Shown: positions 1-10,637 of the stretch, in pieces | Layout of the letters: every line of letters starts with the position of its first letter | Position numbering within the stretch: position 1 is the stretch's first letter | From: Deltaproteobacteria bacterium | GTDB taxonomy: Bacteria; Desulfobacterota; Binatia; Binatales; Binataceae | Length of the DNA: 64,000 nt | Assembly: GCA_021831785.1 (NCBI GenBank) | Contig: JAKBMB010000011.1 | Location: 1-64,000, forward strand | Direction: 5' to 3' | The notes under the pieces: model-generated | What the model was told of the DNA's origin: nothing | The model's database searches: none | Seen by the model: only the letters and a program-made list of their open reading frames with translations | Made by a program: the position numbers and the translations under genes

Positions 1-15
1 CACGGCCGATCGGCG

Positions 16-963
16 TTGAACAGAGGCAGGATCGCCGCGCTGGCGGGTGGAGCCGGTGCGGCTAAGTTTCTGCGCGGGCTCGCGCTTTGCCTCGGGCAGC
101 GGCGGCTCGACATCGTGGTGAATACGGCCGACGATGAGGAGTTCTACGGCTTGCACGTGTCCCCGGACCTCGACACGGTGGTCTACACCCTCGGCGGGGC
201 GGCAAACCCGCGCACCGGATGGGGGCTTGCGAACGACACCTTCGCTGCGCTGGGCGCGCTCGGCCGCTTTTACGGGCGGCCGTGGTTCGCGCTGGGCGAC
301 CGCGATTTCGCCACCCATCTGTTTCGCAGCAGCCGGCTTAGAGACGGCGTTGCGCTGAGCACGGTGACGGCGGAGATCGCGCGTAAGTTCGCCGTCCAGG
401 CGCGCGTGATGCCGATGAGCGATGAGCCGGTGCGAACCTTTGTCGCCGTGCGCGGACGCGCGGCGATGCCGTTTCAGGAGTACCTGGTGCGCAATCGCGC
501 CCGCGGGCGGGTCGAGCGCGTCGAGTTTCACGGGCTTGAGCAGGCCCGCGCGCTGCCCGCGGCAGTGGCGGCGCTGAACAACGCGGCGGCGGTGATTGTC
601 GCCCCGTCGAACCCGATTGTGTCGGTGGGACCGATGCTGGGACTCGGCGCAATCAGAGCGGCACTGGCTTCGGCGCGCGAGCGCGCGGCAGCGATAAGTC
701 CGATCGTCGGCGGGCGGCCGGTCAAAGGGCCGCTGGACAAGATGCTGCGCGGTTTGGGACACGAGGTCTCGGCGCTGGGCGTTGCCCGGCTCTATCGCGA
801 GCTGGTCAGCGTCTTCGTAATCGATCGCGCCGACCGGCGTCACGCGCGGGCGCTCGCCGACCTCGGACTTAAGCCCGTCGTTACCGACACGATCATGAAG
901 ACACCCCAGCGCGCCGCGCGTCTGGCCGAGACTGTCTTGCGCGCTTTGGACCTCGACGGATGA
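16..963 (+). CDS. cofD: 2-phospho-L-lactate transferase CofD/FbiA family
   Basis: CofD joins a lactyl- or phosphoenolpyruvyl-guanosine donor to the deazaflavin Fo to make F420-0 (or its dehydro form) in the cytoplasm. The 315-residue product has the family N-terminus, a glycine-rich LAGGAGAAKF segment (residues 9-18), NTADD at 36-40 and the SPDLDTV block near 49-55, and is of normal family length. The start used is TTG at 16; the frame is open to the window edge, so a start just upstream cannot be excluded, although the N-terminal motif is complete. It is followed after 15 bases by cofE, the next enzyme of the same pathway, which strongly supports the call. Confidence 0.92.
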   Translation: MNRGRIAALAGGAGAAKFLRGLALCLGQRRLDIVVNTADDEEFYGLHVSPDLDTVVYTLGGAANPRTGWGLANDTFAALGALGRFYGRPWFALGDRDFATHLFRSSRLRDGVALSTVTAEIARKFAVQARVMPMSDEPVRTFVAVRGRAAMPFQEYLVRNRARGRVERVEFHGLEQARALPAAVAALNNAAAVIVAPSNPIVSVGPMLGLGAIRAALASARERAAAISPIVGGRPVKGPLDKMLRGLGHEVSALGVARLYRELVSVFVIDRADRRHARALADLGLKPVVTDTIMKTPQRAARLAETVLRALDLDG

Positions 964-978
964 GACGGCAGAGCGCGG

Positions 979-1740
979 ATGGCTTCGATCACCTTCACCG
1001 CAATCGAGGGGCTGCCTCTTATTCGGCAGGGCGACAACCTGGGCCGGCTTATCGCGGGCGCTCTGGAGAATATGGGGCTGCGGCCGGTCACCGGCGACGT
1101 GGTGGTCGTATGCCAGAAAGTGGTGTCCAAGGCCGAAGGGAGGATTCGCCGCCTCGAGGGCGTTGAACCCTGCGCGCTGGCCCGCAGCTTCGCCGCGCGC
1201 TGGGATAAAGACCCCCGCGTGGTCGAACTGGTGCTGAACGAAACCGTGCGCATCGTGCGCATGGACCAGGGGCTGCTTATCGTCGAGACCGGTCCGGGAT
1301 GGGTGTGCGCCAATGCCGGGGTCGATGAATCCAATCTTTTGGCCGAGGGCCATGCCGCGCTGCTGCCGCTTGCTCCCGACCGCTCGGCGGCTCAGATGCG
1401 CGCCGAGATTCACCGCCTAACGGGCGCTTTGGTCGGCGTGGTGATAACCGACACTTTCGGCCGTCCTTGGCGGGTCGGGCTGACCGAGGTTTGCCTCGGC
1501 ATTGCCGGCCTGGAGCCGCTGCTCGACCTGCGGGGGCTCAAGGACCTCGGCGGCCGCGAGTTGCATCACACGGTCGTGGCGGTCGCCGACGAACTCGCCG
1601 GCGGGGCCGGATTGCTCATGGGAAAGGCCGATGGGATACCGGCGGTCTTGGTGCGCGGCTACGCCTACAAGGCCCGCGAGCCCGGAGAAACCGGCGCTAA
1701 AGCGCTTATCCGAGACGCCAAGGCCGATTTGTTTCGTTAG
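979..1740 (+). CDS. cofE: Coenzyme F420-0:L-glutamate ligase CofE/FbiB N-terminal type
   Basis: This GTP-dependent ligase adds gamma-linked glutamates to F420-0. The 253-residue protein covers the whole CofE domain: the start of the fold (EGLPLIRQGDNL), a DVVVVCQKVVSKAEG strand-loop near residues 40-54, the VCANAGVDESN segment near 108-118 and ITDTFGRPWR near 157-166. It has no C-terminal nitroreductase extension, so it is the short CofE form and not the two-domain mycobacterial FbiB. It is probably co-transcribed with cofD (15 bases upstream) and the polyprenyl synthase gene (34 bases downstream). Fo synthase (cofG/H) and cofC are not in the window. Confidence 0.93.
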   Translation: MASITFTAIEGLPLIRQGDNLGRLIAGALENMGLRPVTGDVVVVCQKVVSKAEGRIRRLEGVEPCALARSFAARWDKDPRVVELVLNETVRIVRMDQGLLIVETGPGWVCANAGVDESNLLAEGHAALLPLAPDRSAAQMRAEIHRLTGALVGVVITDTFGRPWRVGLTEVCLGIAGLEPLLDLRGLKDLGGRELHHTVVAVADELAGGAGLLMGKADGIPAVLVRGYAYKAREPGETGAKALIRDAKADLFR

Positions 1741-1774
1741 CGCTGCGAGGGCTAATTACTGTACGCTGAACCCC

Positions 1775-2761
1775 GTGGGTAACTCCAAGCAGATACTCGC
1801 TGTCGATCACGGCAGAGCCAACCCGGCGCTCGCCGTCGCGGCCGAGATGCGCCGGGGCGAGGACAAGCTCGCCGAGCTGCTGAACTCGCGTGAGGCGTTG
1901 CTCGCCGAGATTTGCCGCTATCTGGTCAACGCCGGCGGCAAGCGGTTGCGGCCGACTTTCGTGCTGCTGGTCTACCGCGCCTGCGGCGGCGGCGAGGCGC
2001 GGCTAGACGACGCGATCGACGCCGCTATCGCGATGGAGCTAATCCATTCGGCCACTCTGCTGCATGACGATATTATCGACGCGGGCACCGTTAGGCGCGG
2101 CAAGCCGTCGGCCTTCGCCCTCTACGGCCTGGGGCCTTCCTTGGTCGCCGGAGACTTCCTGTTCGCGCGCGCTTTCGAGCTGTGCGGCAGGTTTGAGGAT
2201 GAACTGGTGCGAACCGCGGCCCAGGCCTGCATCCAACTCACCGAAGGTGAGGTGATGGAAGGGCGCTTGCGCCGCAACGCGCAGGTCACGCTGGAGGACT
2301 ATCTGCGAGTGATCAGCCGCAAGACCGCCTCGCTGTTTCACGCCGGAGCGAAAGTGGCCGCGCAGCTAGCCGGGGCGTCGGCCGCGGCGCCGGCGATGGG
2401 CCGGCTGGGAGACGCCTTCGGACTGGCGTTCCAGATGATTGACGATTTGCTCGATGTCTTGGGGCCGGAGGAAAAAATCGGCAAGCCGGTGGGCTCCGAC
2501 GTGCGCGCCGGCATCCCCTCGCTGCCCGTGGTCTTGGGCGTCGCGCGCGACTCGCGGCTCAGCGGGTTGCTGGGCGCCGACGGCCCGGGCTTCGAACGCG
2601 CGCTTGAGCTGCTGCGCGCGCCGGACGTGATCGAGCGCGCTCGCGCGATGGCCGTGGAGCAGGTCGCGATTGCGCGCGAGACGTTGACCGAGCTCAAACC
2701 TTCGCTGTATCGCGACAGCCTCGCCGTCCTCATCGAGGAGCAGGTCTACCGCGAGCTCTAG
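1775..2761 (+). CDS. Polyprenyl diphosphate synthase (trans-isoprenyl, long chain)
   Basis: This enzyme elongates allylic diphosphates with isopentenyl diphosphate to make the side chain of a quinone or a related polyprenyl lipid. With a GTG start at 1775 it is 328 residues, the usual size; a much longer open frame upstream overlaps cofE and is rejected. The first aspartate-rich motif (LHDDIID, residues 96-102) and the second (IDDLLD, 222-227) are intact, as is GGKRLRP near 54-60. The residue five positions before the first motif is a small alanine, which in this family favours long products (octaprenyl-like). The exact chain length is inferred. An ATG at 1847 is an alternative start. Confidence 0.9.
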   Translation: MGNSKQILAVDHGRANPALAVAAEMRRGEDKLAELLNSREALLAEICRYLVNAGGKRLRPTFVLLVYRACGGGEARLDDAIDAAIAMELIHSATLLHDDIIDAGTVRRGKPSAFALYGLGPSLVAGDFLFARAFELCGRFEDELVRTAAQACIQLTEGEVMEGRLRRNAQVTLEDYLRVISRKTASLFHAGAKVAAQLAGASAAAPAMGRLGDAFGLAFQMIDDLLDVLGPEEKIGKPVGSDVRAGIPSLPVVLGVARDSRLSGLLGADGPGFERALELLRAPDVIERARAMAVEQVAIARETLTELKPSLYRDSLAVLIEEQVYREL

Positions 2762-2798
2762 CCCCGGGCGTCTTCCTAGGCCGAAAATCAAAAGTTAA

Positions 2799-2987
2799 GT
2801 GAGCCTGAACAGCGACCAGCGAAAGCATCTGGCGTCGGGTCTTCAGGCGATCGCAGTTGGTCAGCTCGCTTACTTCGGCTATCGCACCGTCACTCGGGGA
2901 GAAATCGGCTGGTTTCTCGTGTCGTTGGTGGTCTATGCTGTAATTGAGACTCTGGCCGTTTTGCTTCTAAGGAGCGGCGCTGAATGA
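2799..2987 (+). CDS. Small membrane protein, function unknown
   Basis: A 62-residue protein with GTG start at 2799. Residues 15-27 and 36-57 are hydrophobic (the second contains WFLVSLVVYAVIETLAVLLL), consistent with one or two membrane helices. Its stop overlaps the ATG of the next tiny gene by ATGA (2984-2987), a translational coupling arrangement. No family is recognised. It lies 37 bases after the polyprenyl synthase gene and may belong to the same transcript. Confidence 0.5.
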   Translation: MSLNSDQRKHLASGLQAIAVGQLAYFGYRTVTRGEIGWFLVSLVVYAVIETLAVLLLRSGAE

Positions 2988-3088
2988 ACGCCTACATCGT
3001 GATGGCATTGCTGGTCCTGCTTGCGGTGGTAATGACCGCGCCGGTAATTATCTCCGACTGGCGGCGGCGGTCCCGCAAACAGCCGTAA
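2984..3088 (+). CDS. 34-residue membrane peptide coupled to the preceding gene
   Basis: The ATG at 2984 overlaps the stop of the upstream small membrane gene (ATGA). The 34-residue product has one hydrophobic helix (residues about 4-24) followed by a strongly basic tail (WRRRSRKQP), the layout of a single-pass peptide with a cytoplasmic basic C-terminus. No homologue is recognised. The coupling and the sensible membrane topology are the only evidence. Confidence 0.45.
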   Translation: MNAYIVMALLVLLAVVMTAPVIISDWRRRSRKQP

Positions 3089-3172
3089 GCGCAAGCCGCC
3101 TTCGCGCCCTGTCCACACGGGTCCTTGCGGGTGAGACAGGTGGCCCCGCAGGTCGCCCAACTGGGACCAGCG

Positions 3173-3715
3173 TCAGAGCTTTATCAAGCCGGAGCGCTTC
3201 AACTGGTCTATCTGACATAGAAGCCACTTGTCACTCGGTAGCGTCGTGTAGGTCTTCCGCGGAGGGCTTCTCCAATCGCTAATGCTCTTCAGTACCTGGT
3301 TCACGATGAAGCTGTCGAACGTACAAATCTCGAGGCTTGGAATCACTTCTTTCAGCGCCTGCTTGACGTTCTTGCTTGCCCCGCAGATAACCACCCACTT
3401 CTCATATCGAGCCTGCTCGCCGGCGCCCTGGCCAAAGATGGCGGCAAAGTGGTCTCGCACAGCCGCCTCGACCTTTTGAGAAAATTTATCCGCAAATTTT
3501 GCCGCCACCTTGCTGGGCGCTTGAATCAGCCACATGGAGGCCTCACAGTGACGAATTAGCAGGTGCCCTTCGCGGTCCAACCTCGCGCCTACTACGTCGG
3601 GCGTCCACTTGCCCCCGGGCGGAGCAGGAACGGAGACACTGGTCGAAATTGTGAATCCCTGGAGCTCGAGCCATTCAACAAGCAACTCCTCAAGCCAATT
3701 TGCCGGAAATGGCAT
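3173..3715 (-). CDS. Hypothetical protein with possible degenerate PD-(D/E)XK nuclease fold
   Basis: A 180-residue soluble protein. The N-terminal half reads EELLVEWLELQGF, then GKWTPDVVGARL, then LLIRHCEASMW. That is the order of a restriction-endonuclease-like core: helix with Glu, PD motif at about 39-40, then a strand carrying an acidic residue. The usual lysine of (D/E)XK is not at the expected place (CEA instead of EXK), so activity is uncertain. The second half contains a strand-helix unit (KWVVICGASKNVKQALK) and ends in a basic segment. It lies downstream of mutS on the same strand, 173 bases away. The fold is inferred from motif order only. Confidence 0.55.
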   Translation of the reverse strand: MPFPANWLEELLVEWLELQGFTISTSVSVPAPPGGKWTPDVVGARLDREGHLLIRHCEASMWLIQAPSKVAAKFADKFSQKVEAAVRDHFAAIFGQGAGEQARYEKWVVICGASKNVKQALKEVIPSLEICTFDSFIVNQVLKSISDWRSPPRKTYTTLPSDKWLLCQIDQLKRSGLIKL

Positions 3716-3888
3716 GCTCTCCTCCGACTGTTCTCGCCGGACAATGATACTCGCGCAGTGAGGTTAGATGGTCAACTTACTCTGGCGCGCGAGTGGCGGT
3801 CCGTTGGTGCGCGAGCGACATTTGCGCGCGTCCAGCGGCGGCGGGGGATTTTTCTTTAGCTGGGCGGCGAGCCGGGCGGGCGGCGGGC

Positions 3889-6492
<2,604 letters not shown>

Positions 6493-6690
6493 TTAAGCGT
6501 TCAGAATAGCGACGCTCCGCGCCCGGCGCAAAGCTGCCGGCTTCACGGGAGGGCGCGGCGATGACACTGAGACGAGTGGTAAGAATTGCGCCACCACGGT
6601 CTATTTCCGCGCCACAAGCAAACATGTAACGGCGCTAACGGCGTGAGCCTATGTCATGGAGGTAGGGGGGATTAGGCTTGCGGCGCAGAG

Positions 6691-9120
6691 TCAAGGAATA
6701 TAAGCCGTTGCGCTCCCCAGCGCGCCTTGATTACCCAAGCCGCCGGCCAGCAACACCAGCTCGTTGCTGATGAGCGTTGCAGTCTGAGCGGCGGCGGCTT
6801 GAAAAAGATTGCCGGTGCTGCTGAAGGTGCCGGAAGCGGGATTATAAAGCTCCGCGTCGGTCAACGGCGCGCACAGCGAGGCGGAGCCGTTAGGCGCGCA
6901 CAGCTCACCGCCGGCCACCAGCACCACTCCGAGAGGCAAAAGCGAAGCCGTAGCGGTGTCGCGCGCGGTCGCCATATTGCCGTTGGTCGGAGCGAATTGG
7001 CTGCTGGCGGGATTGAATAATTCGGCGCTGGCGAGCGAAACGCAGCCGCTGCCGTTGCAGTTGCGGCCGCCGGCGATGAGCACGGTGCCGTCAGGAAGTA
7101 GGGTTGCGGTGTGAGCGGTGCGCGGTGTGGTCATCGTTCCGGACGTGGTTATGAAGGTGCGGTTGGCGACGTTGTAGAGCTCTGCCGCGCTCAACGACTG
7201 GCATCCGCTGATGAGGCAATTTTCGCCCCCCGCAACGAGGACCTGATTGGTCTGCAGCAGCGTGGCGGTGAAAGTATCGCGCGGCGTGAGCATCTGCCCG
7301 ACCTGCGCAAAGCTGCCTGAAGAGGGCTGGTAGAGCTCCGCCTCTGGCAAGGAGACGCTGTTTGACCCGGCTCCCCCCAGAATTAACACCGTCCCGTTGG
7401 GCAAAGTCACCGAGCTATGAGCCAGCCTCGCCATATCCATGGGGTACGTTGTGGCGCTAAAGGTGCCCTGCGCCGGAGTGTAAAGCTCAGCGGTGCCCAG
7501 AGCGCTCCCATCGGCGGCGACTCCACCGGTGAGCAAGACCTGCCCGCTGCTCAAGAGGCTGGCGGCATGAAACGCACGCGTAGCCGTCATCGTGCCGCTG
7601 GTCGGGGTAAAAGTGCCTGTCGTGAGGCTGAAAAGCTCGGCGCTGGCGAGCGAAACAGCCCCATTCGCACCGCCGGCCAGCAACACCTGGTTATTCCCCA
7701 CAAGGGTTGCCGTGTGAGCGTAGCGGATGCTTACCATCGTGCGGAAGATATTAAAGCTCGACAGCAGAGGCTGGTGGAGCTCGGCGCTGGCCAGGGCCGT
7801 GCCCGAACTGTCCTCCCCACCCATGATAAGCACAGCACCGCTGGGCAACAGCGCTGCGCTGGCGGAGTCGCGCGCCTGGTTGAGTCCGGTCGAGGCGGCG
7901 GCGAAAGTGGCGGCGGAGGGGGTATAGATTTCGACGCCGGCGAGCGCCCCATTAGTGTTTGCTCCGCCCGCGATAAGCACGCTTGCGTTGGGGAGCAGCG
8001 TGGCGGTGTGCAGTTCGCGCGCGGTCGTCATCGCGCCGGTGGCAGCGAAGCTTTGGTCGGCCGGATTGAAAAGCTCGGCGCTCGACAACACTGCCGGCGA
8101 GCAGGAAGCGCCGCTCGTGCTCTGCGCGCACGGCGCGCCGCCGGCGATCAGCACCTCGCCGTTCGCCAGCAGAGTTGCGGTGTGAAACTCGCGCGGCGAA
8201 GTCATGTTGCCGGCGGCGGCGAACGTCTGCGTTGAGGGATCGTAGAGCTCGCTGCTCGACATCACCTGCGGGGTGCAGCCGCCGCCGGTGCTAGGTACGA
8301 TACAGCTCTCGCCGCCGGCCAACAGCACCTCCCCGCTGGTAAGCAGCGTTGCGATGTTGAACTCGCGCGGCGAAGTCATTGCGCCGGCGGCCACGCTGAA
8401 CGTGCCCGTGGTCGGGTCGTAGATTTCCGCGCTGGCCAGGGTGCTGCCTTGGGCGTCTTGACCGCCGGCGATCAGTACGGTGCCGTCGTCGAGCAACGCG
8501 GCGGTGTGAAAGGCGCGCGCGGTGTTCAACGCGCCGGTGAGGGTGAAATCCCCGGAAGCCGGGTCGAACAGCTCGGCCGTGTTCAAGTAAGTGCAGCCGC
8601 TGGCGCCTGGAGCGCCGCAGCTTAAGCCGCCGGTGATCAGCACCAGACCATTGTTTAAGGGCGTTGCGGTTGCCGCGGCGCGTGCGGCCGTCATCCGGCT
8701 GATCGAAGTGAAGCGTTGCACGGTTGCATTAAACAGCTCGGCCGTGGAAAGCGAGTTGAGCACGCTGTTAAATCCGCCGGCGATCAGCACTTGGCTGCTA
8801 TTCAGCGGCACCGTCATCGCTAAAATCCGCGCGTTCGCCGGACCGTTGCCGAGCATGGAGAAAGCGCCCACCGGCGTTGGCGTAGAGATCGGCGTGGGCG
8901 TCGGTGTGGGCGTGGGCGTCGGTGTGGGTGTGGGGCTCGGGTTGGACACAGGCGCCGGCGCGCCGCCGCTCCCGCCGCCGCCTCCCCCGCCGCTCATGCA
9001 CGCGACAGCGCAGGACACCAAGACCGTCAAGGCCGAAAGCTTCAGGCCACGCAGGATTCGCTGCCCGCTACAAGCGCGCCCCGGTGGCCCCGCGGAGTGC
9101 CGCTGGCCGTCTCGCAACAT
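6691..9120 (-). CDS. Secreted kelch/galactose-oxidase-like repeat lipoprotein
   Basis: An 809-residue protein with a basic start, a hydrophobic signal segment (residues about 26-40) and lipobox-like LVSC, suggesting an outer-surface lipoprotein. A glycine run and a long Pro-Thr spacer follow (about residues 43-85). The rest consists of about 14 kelch-like repeats of 45-60 residues, each with an AR...HTATLL strand, a VLIAGG turn and an AELYDP...F strand. Fourteen blades fit two seven-bladed beta-propellers. Several repeats carry extra loops with cysteine pairs near the GG turn. No catalytic copper-ligand set typical of galactose oxidase was identified, so a binding or adhesion role is more likely; this is inference. 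Confidence 0.8.
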   Translation of the reverse strand: MLRDGQRHSAGPPGRACSGQRILRGLKLSALTVLVSCAVACMSGGGGGGGSGGAPAPVSNPSPTPTPTPTPTPTPTPISTPTPVGAFSMLGNGPANARILAMTVPLNSSQVLIAGGFNSVLNSLSTAELFNATVQRFTSISRMTAARAAATATPLNNGLVLITGGLSCGAPGASGCTYLNTAELFDPASGDFTLTGALNTARAFHTAALLDDGTVLIAGGQDAQGSTLASAEIYDPTTGTFSVAAGAMTSPREFNIATLLTSGEVLLAGGESCIVPSTGGGCTPQVMSSSELYDPSTQTFAAAGNMTSPREFHTATLLANGEVLIAGGAPCAQSTSGASCSPAVLSSAELFNPADQSFAATGAMTTARELHTATLLPNASVLIAGGANTNGALAGVEIYTPSAATFAAASTGLNQARDSASAALLPSGAVLIMGGEDSSGTALASAELHQPLLSSFNIFRTMVSIRYAHTATLVGNNQVLLAGGANGAVSLASAELFSLTTGTFTPTSGTMTATRAFHAASLLSSGQVLLTGGVAADGSALGTAELYTPAQGTFSATTYPMDMARLAHSSVTLPNGTVLILGGAGSNSVSLPEAELYQPSSGSFAQVGQMLTPRDTFTATLLQTNQVLVAGGENCLISGCQSLSAAELYNVANRTFITTSGTMTTPRTAHTATLLPDGTVLIAGGRNCNGSGCVSLASAELFNPASSQFAPTNGNMATARDTATASLLPLGVVLVAGGELCAPNGSASLCAPLTDAELYNPASGTFSSTGNLFQAAAAQTATLISNELVLLAGGLGNQGALGSATAYIP
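8880..8946. repeat. Low-complexity hexamer-like repeat coding a Pro-Thr spacer
   Basis: A run of short GGCGTG/GGTGTG-type units on the plus strand encodes, on the minus strand, the alternating Pro-Thr linker of the kelch-like lipoprotein. Such repeats vary in length by slippage, so spacer length may differ between strains. Confidence 0.75.
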
Positions 9121-9684
9121 GAGCTCTTTGCCAGCGGTGCTTAGCGAGCTTTGTGCCGCGCCCGGTCGTGGCGGCAGAAGCGCAAAGCAGCGCGTGTTTG
9201 CTGCGAGCTAAGCGCGTCAACGCGGGACGGCCGGCAAAATTTCGCCGCTTGCCGAGCGGAGCGAGCCATAAATTTGCCGCCGGGAGAGAGCTGCGGCTCG
9301 GCGAGCAAAGGTCTGGGGAGCGATGGACGGCATTCCGGCAAATCAGGGCAGGGAGAGCACGCCGGCTGCCTCGGCGGCGAGCTCGGAAGTGCGCTGCCGG
9401 CAAAGAGCGGGCTGTCGCTGAGGGTCCGTTGCCTCGTTACGCGCGGCCCGCGGCGATGCCCGGTTTAGCGCTTTGGGCAACTACCGCGAGGTCCGCGCGC
9501 AGTTTGCCGGTAGGGGCTCGTAGCACGGGCCCATGGTAAGCGCCGGCTTGCAGCGGCGTGCGAGCTTAGGCCCGCTTCGCGGTGCGGCGTGTGAGCTTAG
9601 GGGCGTTTGCGGTAAGGCGATGGCGCCCGACGGCGCGGCCGGTGTCGGGCAACAATGACAGAAGGGGGCGCGGTCGGCGGCGAG
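9121..9684. other. 564-base intergenic stretch between lipoprotein and DedA genes
   Basis: Open frames exist on both strands but are GC-driven, overlap each other and match no family, so no gene is called. The stretch should hold the promoter of the minus-strand kelch-like gene and the 3' region of the DedA gene. It contains an imperfect tandem duplication at 9553-9613. Confidence 0.5.
9553..9613. repeat. Imperfect tandem duplication, unit about 30 bases
   Basis: Two adjacent copies (9553-9583 and 9584-9613) share GCGGCGTG, then GAGCTTAGG, and end in GCGGT, with a few substitutions and one length difference. They lie downstream of the DedA stop codon. No function is evident. Confidence 0.6.
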
Positions 9685-10317
9685 CTACGCGCGGGGATTT
9701 CGGCGGCGAATTGCCCCGAGACGGCTTAAGATGAAAGCCGTCGCGCTCAAGACCAAAATGACGCCGATTGCGCCCTGAAAGCGATGGAACAGGGGCGAGA
9801 GAATCTCCCAGTGCTCCCCCAGTTTCATGCCGGCGTAGGCCAACGCGAGGCACCATAGGAATGAACCGACCAGCGTGTACAGCGTGAACGGCCAGAGCTT
9901 CATCCGCGCAACGCCCGCGGGCAGGGCGATAAACGTCCGTATCGCCGGCAGCAGGCGGCCGAGAAAGACCGCGAGCGAACCCCATTCGGCAAAGAAGCGG
10001 TCGGCCGCTTGGAGCTCGTGGTGCGTTATGAGCACAAAGCCGCCGTAACGCTCGATAAATCTGCGCCCCCCGGTAGCCCCGACCCAGTAAGCCAGGTAAG
10101 AGCCAAGAAGGCAGCCCAAGGCGCCCGCAAGCGCAACCGGAATAAGCCGAAAGCGACCACTCGCCACCAGAAAGCCGGAAAAAGGCATGATCACCTCTGA
10201 GGGCAATGGGATGCAGGCGCTTTCGATCGCCATCGTCACGACCACTCCGCCGTAGCCGAGTGTCGAGATAAGCGCAATGATGAGCGCGGAGAGCCAGGCG
10301 AGGACTCGCTCAAGCAT
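9685..10317 (-). CDS. DedA family membrane protein
   Basis: DedA/SNARE-associated proteins are inner-membrane proteins implicated in lipid-carrier recycling and membrane homeostasis. The 210-residue product has the family pattern: an N-terminal membrane segment with ESACIPLPSE (about residues 31-40), a re-entrant region with GSYLAYWVGATGG, the basic motif GRLLPAIRTFIALPAG (about 120-135), and C-terminal membrane helices. Length is normal. Several paralogues are common in bacteria, so the precise substrate cannot be assigned. Confidence 0.9.
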   Translation of the reverse strand: MLERVLAWLSALIIALISTLGYGGVVVTMAIESACIPLPSEVIMPFSGFLVASGRFRLIPVALAGALGCLLGSYLAYWVGATGGRRFIERYGGFVLITHHELQAADRFFAEWGSLAVFLGRLLPAIRTFIALPAGVARMKLWPFTLYTLVGSFLWCLALAYAGMKLGEHWEILSPLFHRFQGAIGVILVLSATAFILSRLGAIRRRNPRA

Positions 10318-10637
10318 GGAAGGCCGCCAAACTTAAGGCCGAAGCGGTTGCGGTCTTGGCCAACAGACCCAAGGCGGGCGTCGGCCGGCAGTTCGGCGCG
10401 CTCATGTTTGCCTCGAAACGAGGTTTTCCGCGTGCCTGCGGAGTCTCGCCTTCTCGCCCCGGCCAATTAACCAGCGCATAAGTACGCGAAATCGCGCGCT
10501 CTCCGGACGCAAACCGCGCAACGAATTTCACCTCCGACGCCCCGGCCGGGCCATCAGTCGGCGGCTTGCGTTCAAGCTGGCGGTCAGGAGTGGCCGCGGC
10601 GTCGAGATTTCTCGCTCACGCGCGCGAAGCGAGGCTT
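10318..10637. other. 320-base intergenic stretch, no gene seen
   Basis: The stretch lies between the GH15 stop and the DedA start, both minus strand. It probably contains the DedA promoter. No convincing coding frame, RNA gene or strong hairpin was seen. Confidence 0.5.
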
